NCBI GenBank assembly: GCA_964607755.1
Contig: CAZSMC010000059.1
Span: forward strand, 1 to 26,730
DNA from: CAZSMC01 sp964607755
GTDB lineage: Bacteria > Zhuqueibacterota > Zhuqueibacteria > Residuimicrobiales > Krinioviventaceae
Direction: 5' to 3'
DNA: 26,730 nt
Shown: positions 1 to 8,094 of the stretch, one piece after another
How the letters are laid out: every line of letters begins with the position of its first letter
How positions within the stretch are numbered: the first letter of the stretch is position 1
The notes under the pieces: model-generated
What the model saw: only the letters and a program-made list of their open reading frames with translations
Told to the model about the DNA's origin: nothing
Database searches by the model: none
Translations under genes and position numbers: made by a program

Positions 1-5
1 TTTCC

Positions 6-77
6 TTGACATAGATTAAATGATGCGGCTACCATTAATTATTGAGCGGATACCTGTTTTCCTTTTTAAACAGGGGG
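6..77 (+). promoter_or_regulatory. cas6 upstream region: possible promoter and SD-covering hairpin
   Basis: A TTGACA box at 6-11 is followed after 18 bases by TACCAT at 30-35, a possible sigma-70 promoter (weak -10). Downstream, CCTGTTT (53-59) and AAACAGG (68-74) form a perfect 7-bp inverted repeat with an 8-base loop. The right arm overlaps the Shine-Dalgarno run AGGGGG (72-77), which sits 4 bases before the cas6 ATG. If the hairpin forms, the ribosome site is partly hidden. What lies further left is outside the window. Confidence 0.4.
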
Positions 78-81
78 AAAA

Positions 82-912
82 ATGAGAATTAAACTTTTAT
101 TAAGAGTTTCGGAAAAATCAAAACGAACGACTTTTAATTATCAGTATCCATTATCAGCGTGGATTTATAAAATCCTGTCCAGGTCTTCGCCGGCTTATTC
201 CAATTTTTTACATAATATGGGTTATGTCGGGCCTGATGGGAAACTTCGCAAACTGTTCACATTTTCAGGATTATTCTTTCGCCCAAAAGCAATGCCTGAC
301 GCTCGCTCTTTAAAAATAAAACGAGGTTCGCTGGCCACATTGTATATCTCAAGTCCAATGATTAATGAGTTTATACAACATTTTGTTACCGGACTTTTTA
401 GAAAACAGCAATTTACCATTGCCGACAGAACCGCTTCAACAGAATTTATTGTCGAGCAAGTTGAGACTCTACCAGTACCACAATTTAAAAGCAAAAGTCA
501 TTTTATTGCCAAATCTCCGATCGTGCTGACAACACCCCTGAAAAATGGACCCAGCAGACGGGCTTATTATTACCGCCCAACAGACACAGGCTTGAGCGAA
601 GCGGTGCGCAAGTCGCTTTTAAAAAAACATAGTGCAGTGCACGGTCATCCACCTTCTAATGATAAACTCGAATTTGCCCTTGATCATAAAGCTATTGAGC
701 GTCATGGCGGACCCAAGAGCATAACCCGGCGTCATATCATCCGTGATGGTTATCCTGATGCTACCGATGTGATCGGATTCATCGCACCGTTTGAACTCGA
801 CGGCTCAACCGAACTCATGCGCACAGCGTGGGAGTGTGGAATCGGAGATAAATGCAGCATGGGATTCGGGTGTGTCGAACTATCAAACAAACACGTTCTG
901 GATCACAATTAA
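82..912 (+). CDS. cas6: CRISPR-associated endoribonuclease Cas6
   Basis: This 276-residue protein has the size and landmarks of Cas6, which cuts CRISPR precursor transcripts within the repeats to release guide RNAs. The N-terminal half carries the family signature YPLSAWIYKIL followed by FLHNMGY, with His44 the likely catalytic general base. The C-terminus carries the glycine-rich loop GIGDKCSMGFGCVEL (about residues 253-267) that defines the second RAMP/ferredoxin-like fold. The ATG at 82 follows a strong AGGGGG site. No repeat array, cas1/cas2 or effector gene is visible, so the rest of the locus is either to the left of the window or absent. The next gene starts 32 bases downstream on the same strand and may share its transcript. 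The family call is firm; the subtype (I or III) cannot be told. Confidence 0.9.
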   Translation: MRIKLLLRVSEKSKRTTFNYQYPLSAWIYKILSRSSPAYSNFLHNMGYVGPDGKLRKLFTFSGLFFRPKAMPDARSLKIKRGSLATLYISSPMINEFIQHFVTGLFRKQQFTIADRTASTEFIVEQVETLPVPQFKSKSHFIAKSPIVLTTPLKNGPSRRAYYYRPTDTGLSEAVRKSLLKKHSAVHGHPPSNDKLEFALDHKAIERHGGPKSITRRHIIRDGYPDATDVIGFIAPFELDGSTELMRTAWECGIGDKCSMGFGCVELSNKHVLDHN

Positions 913-944
913 TACATGTTAATAGAAAAGAATTAATCGACAAA

Positions 945-1850
945 ATGAATAACCAATTAGATATTTTTTCAAAAGCTGATGAATTGCTCGCAAAAGGCGA
1001 AGAGGCAGTCATTCATCTCGAGTTCATTGAAGCTCAAAAGCTTTTCAGAATGGCCTATGAGATGGATCCCTTTACCACAAATTTGGAATTTTATTATCAG
1101 ATTGTGGAATTTTTCAAAGACCAGCAGTCTGCAACTCAGGATTTAACAAAGTTCCTCAGTTTAACCTGGCATGGTTTATCGAAAGCTGTTGAAAAAAACG
1201 AATTAAAATCCAAACAAATGCACAGAGCAGATTCTTTTCTTGCACAAATCGCCAGCAATACAGTCAGCCCGGAGGGCGATTTTGTTGATGCGGAACAGAC
1301 ATTGCACTGGGGAGCTTTGTATATTGCTCAAAAAAAGTATAAACAAGCGCAAAAACTTTTACTCGATTCTCTAACAAATCATTCTTTTCATCGCGCCGAT
1401 TTGTGGAGTTATTATGGCGATGCGTGTTTTGCGTTGCGTCAGCAGCACAAATCAATTTACGGATATGTTAATGCGTTACTGCTCGACCCACAAAAAATTG
1501 ATTTCCCACGAGTACTGAATGCAACGATCACCGATATATTCACCAAAATGTGTCATCAATATCCGCCTGCGCAGTCCCGCGCGCTCTTGCCATTTCAAAT
1601 GTGGCATGGCGAGAATATGATATTACCCCGCCTTAACGATACCACGCTGGAAGAAATCAAAAAGCTTGAAATCAAATTATCAAATTCTTTAATATCTAAA
1701 GAGGCGAATCAGATGCATTATTTCTGTCTCTGTTTCGTGCTTTCCGAACATTATCCCAGGCAATTTGCTTATCGTGAAAAAATGCAGGAAACCAATCCCG
1801 ATCTGTTTGAAAAGTATATGCTTAAAAAGAGACAACTGGAAATGAGATGA
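945..1850 (+). CDS. TPR-like repeat protein of unknown function
   Basis: I do not recognise a specific family. The 301-residue product starts at ATG 945; a longer in-frame reading would overlap the end of cas6 and is less likely. It is soluble, with no signal peptide or membrane segment. It is rich in amphipathic helices with a tetratricopeptide flavour: a unit near residues 11-50 (AQKLFRMAYEMDP) and another near 123-185 (YKQAQKLLLDSL, then SIYGYVNALLLDP). Such repeats usually bind protein partners. It directly follows cas6 on the same strand and may be co-transcribed, but nothing in the sequence links it to CRISPR function. It ends convergently with the aldo/keto reductase gene. Confidence 0.65.
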   Translation: MNNQLDIFSKADELLAKGEEAVIHLEFIEAQKLFRMAYEMDPFTTNLEFYYQIVEFFKDQQSATQDLTKFLSLTWHGLSKAVEKNELKSKQMHRADSFLAQIASNTVSPEGDFVDAEQTLHWGALYIAQKKYKQAQKLLLDSLTNHSFHRADLWSYYGDACFALRQQHKSIYGYVNALLLDPQKIDFPRVLNATITDIFTKMCHQYPPAQSRALLPFQMWHGENMILPRLNDTTLEEIKKLEIKLSNSLISKEANQMHYFCLCFVLSEHYPRQFAYREKMQETNPDLFEKYMLKKRQLEMR

Positions 1851-1916
1851 CAAACACTTTGCAATACAAATGAATGCCGGCCTTTCTGGCTATTTCACCA
1901 GTATATGAATTCCACA

Positions 1917-2981
1917 TCACGCCATTCGATATTCATCTTTATAATCCGGACGTGCCCAGCTTAATGTGTGTGCTCCGGCAAACCGGCGCATGCGGCGTTC
2001 GAGATAGCCCCAGCGATCTTCCGGCACTAATGACGGCTTGAATTCCGCAACAAGATCGGCATTTTCTTCCAGAATATCAATGCCATGATGCCCTATGACT
2101 GCTGAAGCGACACTTTTGCGATCCAGAGCCCAGTGCATAAGCTCCTTTGCCGTCACATCCGGCTTTTGTACGACATCCCGCATCACTTTCATCGCCAAAA
2201 TGCCAACGTTCTTTTCACGTGCTACCGGAATAGTAATCTCTTCATAATTTCCATAGGTCGTCGGATTGATAGCTAACAGGCACACATCAAACTCGAGAGC
2301 ATTCAGTAAATCGCGTGATTTTCTCGCGCTGTTCATGCTGGAAAAACCGATATTTTTTATCGCACCTTCCTGTTTTAGTTGTTGCATTTTTTTATAAACG
2401 GTCTTTTCAATCTGAGATATACTGTCATTGTCATCCACTGCATGAATCATGAGCACGTCAACATAATCCGTATCCAGTCTTGTAAGGCTCGTTTCAAATT
2501 CATGCATCATGACATCGACATCGCGTTTGCCATCTTTCATACCATCAAATTTGGTGGAAATAAAAATATCCTTACGGATCGGGGTCAATATTTCCGCAAA
2601 CCGTTCCTCACTGCCATTGTAGCTAAAAGATGTATCGAACAGATTGATCCCCATTTTCAGGGCACGCTCAAGGAGCGGTTCCCATTTTCCGTCCTGGTTT
2701 TTCATAAATTGAGAGCCGCCGCCAAATGACAGCATGGAAACTTCCATTTCTGATTTTCCCAAAACGCGTCTTGGTAAAAGATCGTCACTTTGTTGAATTG
2801 TTCTGCCATTGTCATTTCCGTCTCCGACCAGGGATTTTTCCAACTTTTCAGAATCGGGTTGTGTGCTTGCATTTGAACACATGCCAATGTGCGCGCCACT
2901 GGCAATAACAGCAAAACTGGTAGAAACTCTTTTCATAAAATCGCGGCGGGACACTGTTGTTTTTGCGTGTTTTTTCATCAT
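1917..2981 (-). CDS. Tat-exported aldo/keto reductase
   Basis: A 354-residue aldo/keto reductase (NADPH-dependent (beta/alpha)8 barrel). The catalytic tetrad is visible: Asp116 in FDTS, Tyr121 in SYNGSE, Lys144 in STKF and His180 in MIHAV. The barrel starts near LGKSEMEVSMLSFGGG. The first 40 residues form a twin-arginine signal: SRRDFMKR at 11-18, then a hydrophobic stretch up to about residue 35, predicting folded, cofactor-loaded export across the inner membrane. Two adjacent ATG codons (2981 and 2978) follow the Shine-Dalgarno AGAGGG; the second is better spaced. Many Tat-linked members of this group occur in FCB bacteria, but the substrate is unknown. Confidence 0.88.
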   Translation of the reverse strand: MMKKHAKTTVSRRDFMKRVSTSFAVIASGAHIGMCSNASTQPDSEKLEKSLVGDGNDNGRTIQQSDDLLPRRVLGKSEMEVSMLSFGGGSQFMKNQDGKWEPLLERALKMGINLFDTSFSYNGSEERFAEILTPIRKDIFISTKFDGMKDGKRDVDVMMHEFETSLTRLDTDYVDVLMIHAVDDNDSISQIEKTVYKKMQQLKQEGAIKNIGFSSMNSARKSRDLLNALEFDVCLLAINPTTYGNYEEITIPVAREKNVGILAMKVMRDVVQKPDVTAKELMHWALDRKSVASAVIGHHGIDILEENADLVAEFKPSLVPEDRWGYLERRMRRFAGAHTLSWARPDYKDEYRMA

Positions 2982-3022
2982 CCACCCTCTTTTACTTTTT
3001 TAGTTCGTTTATAAATTTTCAA

Positions 3023-3598
3023 TTAATCGAAATAATACTGCATCACAACATCATACAATACATTGCCAGCCTCGTGCTTTTCCGGGATATATGCCGGTTC
3101 TGGTCTTTTTATGACCGGCCGATTGCCAAACTTAATCTCTGCAGTATAAATTATATTATATTCTTTTTTTATATGTGTTTCAATCCGGCATTTGTAAATA
3201 CCGGGATTCAAGCCCAACTGTGCACAATCTACAATAATAGAATCTGCACCTAAAAATGGATTTGGAGTTGCTCGTGTCACTGCATCTAACTTTTCATCAG
3301 AGACGTCTTTCCAGTTCGCTTTTTTATTCCAGGTAGGACACACGTTTTCGAATTTATATCCGCCGTAAGCTGTCCAATCACTCACTAGTAGAGATGTGAC
3401 AAAATCACCTTTTTCGTCTTCTAACCAGATCATTGTTTGAAAACTTGGGGTAATCTCTTTAGCAGGATTCAATTTGAATTTGATCTTCAGTAAGCCAAGA
3501 GAAACGGGTTCCTGTTCCGGTGTTGTCATATCCTTCACGCACGAAATCATCATACCAGCACTCATCATCAGGACCAACCAGAAAGTTTTTCGTATCAC
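3023..3598 (-). CDS. DUF2271-like lipoprotein
   Basis: The 191-residue product begins at GTG 3598, with a GAGG ribosome site 7 bases upstream. Residues 1-20 form a lipoprotein signal ending in MMISC, with Cys20 the predicted lipid-modified residue. The body (FQTMIWLEDEKGDFVTSL, then DAVTRATP and a C-terminal YKCRIETHI segment) resembles DUF2271 periplasmic proteins, which have a beta-sandwich appearance and no known enzymatic activity. It follows the next lipoprotein gene by 44 bases on the same strand, so the two are probably co-expressed. The DUF2271 assignment is from memory of motif layout and is moderate. Confidence 0.65.
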   Translation of the reverse strand: MIRKTFWLVLMMSAGMMISCVKDMTTPEQEPVSLGLLKIKFKLNPAKEITPSFQTMIWLEDEKGDFVTSLLVSDWTAYGGYKFENVCPTWNKKANWKDVSDEKLDAVTRATPNPFLGADSIIVDCAQLGLNPGIYKCRIETHIKKEYNIIYTAEIKFGNRPVIKRPEPAYIPEKHEAGNVLYDVVMQYYFD

Positions 3599-3642
3599 AG
3601 AATACCTCGTTTAAAAAGTTAACCAAAGCGGACGTGTAGAAA

Positions 3643-4158
3643 TTACATTTGGGACTCATCTTTCCACCTGGTGATGCGCCATTTGCCATCTTTGCATTCC
3701 CGAAAATTAAAAACAGCGCTTCCTGACAAGCTATATTCACCGGGCGTGCCAAACATATTTAATTGCAGTGTTTTTGACAACTCTGCTTTTTCTTCTTGCA
3801 TATCTTTATAGATAGTCGAATTCCACGTTAATGTAATGGTGTCGAAATTTTTAAATAATCGCCCTGTTGTTCTGAGATCGACATTCCTTCCCCAGGATAC
3901 AAACCGACCACTTCCCCCGATATTTGGATCAAAGTATACAAAAACGAAACTGCTGTCCAGCAAATCAGCATAAACCAATGAATCTTGAAATGTATAGGCA
4001 TAAACAAAATTTTGTAAAACTTCTTCAGGAGATCGCTGCTCTGTTAAAATGATTTGTTGACCGCTGGTGTTGTCCAATTTCGGTGCAAAAGGATTAAGAC
4101 AATAAATAAAAAGGAGGAAAATAGCCGGTAAAATTACTTTTATGTGACAGAACCTCAT
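3643..4158 (-). CDS. small lipoprotein, possibly NTF2/SnoaL-like
   Basis: A 171-residue protein with a lipoprotein signal (FLLFIYC, Cys20) followed by NPFAP. The middle (SPEEVLQNFVYAYTFQDSLVYADLLDSSFVF, then a GKWRITRWKDE end) has the helix plus curved-sheet rhythm of NTF2/SnoaL-like domains: N-terminal helices around a YADLLD motif, then paired strands ending in W-x-I-x-x-W. No catalytic residues can be assigned. There is no good Shine-Dalgarno before ATG 4158. The gene lies downstream of the tonB terminator, so it probably has its own promoter, which I cannot place. Confidence 0.6.
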   Translation of the reverse strand: MRFCHIKVILPAIFLLFIYCLNPFAPKLDNTSGQQIILTEQRSPEEVLQNFVYAYTFQDSLVYADLLDSSFVFVYFDPNIGGSGRFVSWGRNVDLRTTGRLFKNFDTITLTWNSTIYKDMQEEKAELSKTLQLNMFGTPGEYSLSGSAVFNFRECKDGKWRITRWKDESQM

Positions 4159-4184
4159 ATAATTTAACTTAACGCCTATAATAA

Positions 4185-4221
4185 AAAAAAGCGGTACATA
4201 TTACCGCTGTACCGCTTTTTT
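4185..4221 (-). terminator. Intrinsic terminator of the exbB-tonB operon
   Basis: The A-run plus GCGGTACA (4185-4198) pairs perfectly with TGTACCGC plus a T-run (4208-4221): a 14-bp stem with a 9-base loop, 15 bases after the tonB stop. The A/T ends let it work on both strands. Confidence 0.85.
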
Positions 4222-4236
4222 CAGATTTCACAAAGA

Positions 4237-4884
4237 TTATTTCAGTCTGAATACCACCGGTATACCGACCCAGACTTTGACAGGTTTATCGCGTTGTTTT
4301 GCCGGTGTCCATTTTACGGATTTAATCGCTGCTACTGCCGCTTCATCACAACCATTATTACCCAATGACTTTAGAACTTTAGTATCGATAACATTACCTT
4401 GTTCATCGATAAGGCAGTTAATAACTACACGACCTTCCACGCCTGCTTTTCGCGCAATTTCCGGATATTTCAGGTTATTTTGAATAGCCAGAAATCCGCC
4501 AATCGGCTGGGGTGGTTCATCGTATGCCACAAAGATAGGCGTTTCTTCCTCACTCTCTTCCGGAGGCGGAGGAGGCGGTGGCAATTCGTCCAGGTTGATA
4601 TCCGTTTCATCGATGGTAAAATCTTCCGGGATATCCTCGTCCTCACTCTCGACCGGAATTGTCGGTCGAGAAGGCGCCTGTTGGCGCTCTTGCTGCTGAG
4701 TTGCCTCAACCTCAGTTACCTCAATTTCGAGATCGACTTTATCTATGGTTTTGACCTGCTCTTCAATGCGTTTAAACGCCTGAAAAAGACCGACAATAAG
4801 AGCAAGAGTTATTACCAAACCGAGCTCGATGTTTTTCTTGTACTTTAGTCTCAGGCTAACTTTTGGTTTTTTTCTTAGATACAT
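4237..4884 (-). CDS. tonB: TonB family energy-transducing protein
   Basis: The 215-residue protein has the TonB plan: a basic cytoplasmic N-terminus, one membrane helix at about 20-38, an acidic and proline-rich periplasmic spacer with a run of seven prolines near residue 105, and a C-terminal TonB domain from about 125 (NNLKYPEIARKAGVEGRVVI). The C-domain contacts the TonB box of outer-membrane receptors and passes on energy from the ExbB-ExbD motor. It is last in a four-gene operon, 11 bases after the second exbD. The shape (short spacer, C-terminal domain ending near GIPVVFRLK) is the Bacteroidetes/FCB style. No TonB-dependent receptor gene lies in this window. Confidence 0.92.
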   Translation of the reverse strand: MYLRKKPKVSLRLKYKKNIELGLVITLALIVGLFQAFKRIEEQVKTIDKVDLEIEVTEVEATQQQERQQAPSRPTIPVESEDEDIPEDFTIDETDINLDELPPPPPPPEESEEETPIFVAYDEPPQPIGGFLAIQNNLKYPEIARKAGVEGRVVINCLIDEQGNVIDTKVLKSLGNNGCDEAAVAAIKSVKWTPAKQRDKPVKVWVGIPVVFRLK

Positions 4885-4895
4885 AACTCATCACC

Positions 4896-5318
4896 TCAAT
4901 CAGCTTCTACTAATGTAGAATAATTTATGTTGAGAGCGGCACCGCCCACAGCTCGTAACTCCTCGTGGATTTCTGCAATTCGTCCAAATTCGATGTTCTT
5001 ATCAGCTCGTAAAGACACTATTTTTAACGGATTGAGAGGATCGGAAACCATTTTGTAAACGATATCTCGAAGCTGATTCGCTTGAACGATATTATCTTCT
5101 ATGGAAATTCGTCCAGCTTCATCAGCCCAGATGGTTGCAGCGCCGCGTTTCTCTTCCAACTTTTTAACTTCTTTTGCTGCTGGCAAGCGTACTCTTAAAC
5201 CTTCATGCTCCTTCATTACGGTTGATACCATGAAAAAGATGAGAAGCATAAAAACGATATCAGGCAACGAGGCCTGTGGTATCTGTGAAGTCACCTTTGA
5301 TTTCTTTTGGAATTTCAA
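4896..5318 (-). CDS. exbD: ExbD/TolR family protein (second copy)
   Basis: A 140-residue biopolymer transport protein with one membrane helix (about 19-37) that carries the proton-path Asp20 in LPDIVFMLLIFFMVST, followed by a small periplasmic domain. It is part of the proton-driven motor with ExbB. The start is TTG 5318 with GAGGAG about 9 bases upstream; no in-frame ATG gives a complete N-terminus. It lies 35 bases after the first exbD, and the two copies differ in sequence, as in other operons with paired ExbDs. Confidence 0.9.
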   Translation of the reverse strand: MKFQKKSKVTSQIPQASLPDIVFMLLIFFMVSTVMKEHEGLRVRLPAAKEVKKLEEKRGAATIWADEAGRISIEDNIVQANQLRDIVYKMVSDPLNPLKIVSLRADKNIEFGRIAEIHEELRAVGGAALNINYSTLVEAD

Positions 5319-5353
5319 TTCCTTTCACTCCTCAAAAATTATCGTTGAACTCT

Positions 5354-5752
5354 TTACTCTGGTTCAGCAATTGAAATTCTTGGCGCATTGGCTTCTTTCA
5401 ATTCATCAAGCACGTCAATATAAGTTTCGTATTTTGCACCTTTAACAGCTTTTACAGAAAATATAAGATTTTCATTTACATCGAGCATTTGACGCGCTTT
5501 TACTGAAATTTGATTTTTGTCAATTGGTTCTTCATCCATCATGATCTGGCCTTGAGCATTTATCAGAATATTGGTAATATTCTTGGATCGCACTTTGGTT
5601 TCCTGTCCTTTTTCCGGCAGTGTGAGCGAGATACCTTTGTCAGTCGCAATTGTCGTCGTTACCAGAAAAAAGATCAACAGCAAAAATGCGATATCAGCCA
5701 ATGAACTCGTGGGGATTTCAGCTGAACCTTTCTTTTTCTTATCTAACAACAT
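5354..5752 (-). CDS. exbD: ExbD/TolR family protein (first copy)
   Basis: A 132-residue ExbD/TolR protein. The membrane helix (about 16-36) contains SLADIAFLLLIFFLVTT with the conserved Asp20. The periplasmic part ends with the VLDELKEANAPRISIAEPE segment typical of the family. ATG 5752 is preceded by GGAGAG at good spacing. It sits between exbB (21-base gap) and the second exbD, so all four genes share the promoter at 6444-6472. Confidence 0.92.
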   Translation of the reverse strand: MLLDKKKKGSAEIPTSSLADIAFLLLIFFLVTTTIATDKGISLTLPEKGQETKVRSKNITNILINAQGQIMMDEEPIDKNQISVKARQMLDVNENLIFSVKAVKGAKYETYIDVLDELKEANAPRISIAEPE

Positions 5753-5773
5753 GGTTCGTACTCTCCAGGTCGA

Positions 5774-6385
5774 TTATTTTTTATCGATTGCAATTAAAGT
5801 ATCGATAAGCTCGGTTGTACTTTCTTCCATATCAATGATGAGCTTATCTATTCGCGAAACAAAAAAGTTATGCAACGCCTGAATGATAATAGCGACAATC
5901 AAACCACCCAAGGTGGTCAAAAGAGCGATAGAAATACCGCCAGCCACGATTGCAGGTGAAATATTGTTAGCTGCAGCAATCGCGTCAAACGCCTTGATCA
6001 TTCCCCACACCGTACCGGTAAATCCAAGCATCGGGGCAACCGAAATAATAGTGGACAGCCAGACCAGTCCGCGTTCCAGAAAAGCCATTTCTATAGAGCC
6101 TGCATTGGTCACAGCTTTTTCGACAGCTTCAATACCCCGATCTGATCTCAGCAATCCGGCATGAAACACAGAAGCTACAGGTCCGCGTGTATTCTCACAT
6201 ACCTCGATCGCATCATCTACACCACCGGAAGAAAGCGCTTCTTTTACTTTGGATAAAAATTTGCGCGTGTTTACTGAAGCTCGCGTTAGGGTAATGAATC
6301 TTTCAATACTGATCATTAATCCGATGATAAATAACGCCAGAATCGGATGCATAAATCCGCCGCCTTGTTGATAATATTCAATCAT
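5774..6385 (-). CDS. exbB: ExbB/MotA/TolQ proton channel family protein
   Basis: A 203-residue ExbB/TolQ protein with three membrane helices at roughly 12-30, 108-134 and 145-174. The family core APMLGFTGTVWGMIKAF and GGISIALLTTLGGL lies in helices 2 and 3. It forms the pentameric ring of the proton motor that drives TonB. ATG 6385 follows GGAGGA by 9 bases. First gene of the exbB-exbD-exbD-tonB operon. Confidence 0.93.
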   Translation of the reverse strand: MIEYYQQGGGFMHPILALFIIGLMISIERFITLTRASVNTRKFLSKVKEALSSGGVDDAIEVCENTRGPVASVFHAGLLRSDRGIEAVEKAVTNAGSIEMAFLERGLVWLSTIISVAPMLGFTGTVWGMIKAFDAIAAANNISPAIVAGGISIALLTTLGGLIVAIIIQALHNFFVSRIDKLIIDMEESTTELIDTLIAIDKK

Positions 6386-6443
6386 TACTCAAAATCCTCC
6401 AAAATTGTTACTAATGTTTGTTTTGTGTTAATTTAACATTTTT

Positions 6444-6472
6444 AAAGTAGCATATTTTGCCTAAAAAGTCAA
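6444..6472 (-). promoter_or_regulatory. Promoter of the exbB-exbD-exbD-tonB operon
   Basis: On the minus strand, TTGACT (6472-6467) and TACTTT (6449-6444) are separated by exactly 17 bases. TGC stands immediately before the -10, an extended -10 arrangement. It lies 58 bases upstream of exbB and directly after the protease gene's stop. Confidence 0.65.
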
Positions 6473-6485
6473 TACTTTTTTATTT

Positions 6486-8090
6486 TTAAATATCTGCTTT
6501 TTTCCAGTCATGTAAATTTTTTATCTCTCTGGCGCGCGGAATCAGATCAATAGCTTGCTTTACTTGCTCATCACCACTTAAGCGAACTCTGTAAAAATGT
6601 TCACTGTCCCAGATATGTCTTGCAAGCTCGGCTTTCATTAGTAGTTTGATATATTCTACATCTTGTTCAAAGGCCTTGTCATCTATTTTAATTTCATGTT
6701 TGCTCAAAATGTTCCGAAATTCATCCAACATATTTTCGGTTATTTTAAAATTATTCATATAGGATTCGAAATTATCAAATTCTTCCCGGTGCTCGGCTGC
6801 ATATTGGGAACCGAATTCGAAAAAAACTCGCTTCCGGCGCAAATTATAAGTAAACCTGGTAATGTTTCCATCTGTAAGTGTAGTATCGGGCGTAATACCT
6901 CCGCCGCCATACACTGTTCTGCCAGCCAGTGTCAAAAACTTTTTTGTAGAATCCGGTTTGTAGGTGCTGTCTCTTTCTTGATAAGCCTCTTTGTAATAAT
7001 CCATCAAGCCATCTTTAAACGGACGTTGAATTAAGCGGCCGCTCGGAGTATAATATCTGGCCACGGTCAAACGTACGGCCCCGCCGTCATCAAGAGGAAT
7101 TTGGTTTTGCACCAGTCCTTTGCCGAAACTGGTTTGGCCGACGACAAGGCCGCGGTCGAGGTCCTGGACCGCACCGGCGACAATTTCAGAAGCACTGGCA
7201 GAGCCGTGATCGATCATGATAAGAAGCGGAAACAGTTTATGGGTGCCGTTATGAGTGGAATAAAGCTCATCGTTCATTCTGCTTGTTCTGCCTTTCGTAT
7301 AAACGATTTTATATCCACCGGGAATAAATTTATCCACCACTTTGAACGCTTGTTGCAGATAACCGCCGGAATTTCCACGAAGATCAAAAATAAGTTGTTT
7401 CATTCCCAGCGATTCAAGCTTGTTAAGCGCGTCTTCGATCTCGTCCGATGTGGTTTTAGAAAAACGGCCAAGATAAATATATCCTGTTTCTCCGTTGTTC
7501 AACATAAAAGCGGCCATCACACTATAAATTGGAATCTCATCGCGTGTAATGGTGACCTGGAATTCTTCAGATTCACCTGGCCGGCGAATTGTGACGTTCA
7601 CTTTACTGCCTTTGGGCCCGCGCAATTTATCCTGAACTTCGCTTTCGGTTATACCGTAAGTGGATTTGCCTTCGATTTCAATAATCTGGTCGCCAGGCAA
7701 AATGCCGACGGCTTCCGAAGGCCCACCGGCAATCGGTGATACGACAGTCAAAACTTTTTCCAAAATAATAAATTGAATGCCAATGCCTTCAAAGGAACCT
7801 TCAAACTGTTCGGTTACTTTTTGAAGATTTTTTTCCGGAATATAAACCGTGTGCGGATCAAGTTCACCAAGCATACCATTGATCGCACCGGTAATCAATT
7901 TCTCAGTATCCGGTGGTTCGACATAGTAACGACTCACCAAACTAAAAACTTGTTGAAAGCGCGTCAACTGGTCGCGAACATTGTCTGTTGAATAAACACC
8001 ACGGTTAGTGACTTTATTAAAGACAACACTTCCAACCAAAACAAGAGCAAGTATAAAAAGTGCTCTCTTGAAATATTTATTATCCATCAT
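6486..8090 (-). CDS. Carboxyl-terminal processing protease (S41 family)
   Basis: A 534-residue periplasmic serine protease of the CtpA/Prc type, which trims or degrades exported proteins from their C-terminus. It has a membrane anchor or uncleaved signal (about 9-26), an N-terminal helical segment, a PDZ domain (about 95-172, with GIGIQF and LPGDQIIEI), and an S41 core. The catalytic dyad is Ser299 in GSASASEIVAGA and Lys324 in SFGKGLV, 25 residues apart as usual; the DLRGNSGG motif is at about 236-243. The start is set at ATG 8090, which follows AGAGGA by 7 bases; an upstream ATG at 8108 would overlap the GH57 gene. It lies 4 bases after that gene, so the two are likely co-transcribed. Confidence 0.93.
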   Translation of the reverse strand: MMDNKYFKRALFILALVLVGSVVFNKVTNRGVYSTDNVRDQLTRFQQVFSLVSRYYVEPPDTEKLITGAINGMLGELDPHTVYIPEKNLQKVTEQFEGSFEGIGIQFIILEKVLTVVSPIAGGPSEAVGILPGDQIIEIEGKSTYGITESEVQDKLRGPKGSKVNVTIRRPGESEEFQVTITRDEIPIYSVMAAFMLNNGETGYIYLGRFSKTTSDEIEDALNKLESLGMKQLIFDLRGNSGGYLQQAFKVVDKFIPGGYKIVYTKGRTSRMNDELYSTHNGTHKLFPLLIMIDHGSASASEIVAGAVQDLDRGLVVGQTSFGKGLVQNQIPLDDGGAVRLTVARYYTPSGRLIQRPFKDGLMDYYKEAYQERDSTYKPDSTKKFLTLAGRTVYGGGGITPDTTLTDGNITRFTYNLRRKRVFFEFGSQYAAEHREEFDNFESYMNNFKITENMLDEFRNILSKHEIKIDDKAFEQDVEYIKLLMKAELARHIWDSEHFYRVRLSGDEQVKQAIDLIPRAREIKNLHDWKKADI

Positions 8091-8094
8091 ATTT

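Noticed and set aside
7101..7739. 212-codon plus-strand frame
   Set aside because: It lies fully antisense to the S41 protease, whose catalytic motifs are clear; its composition is that of a shadow frame.
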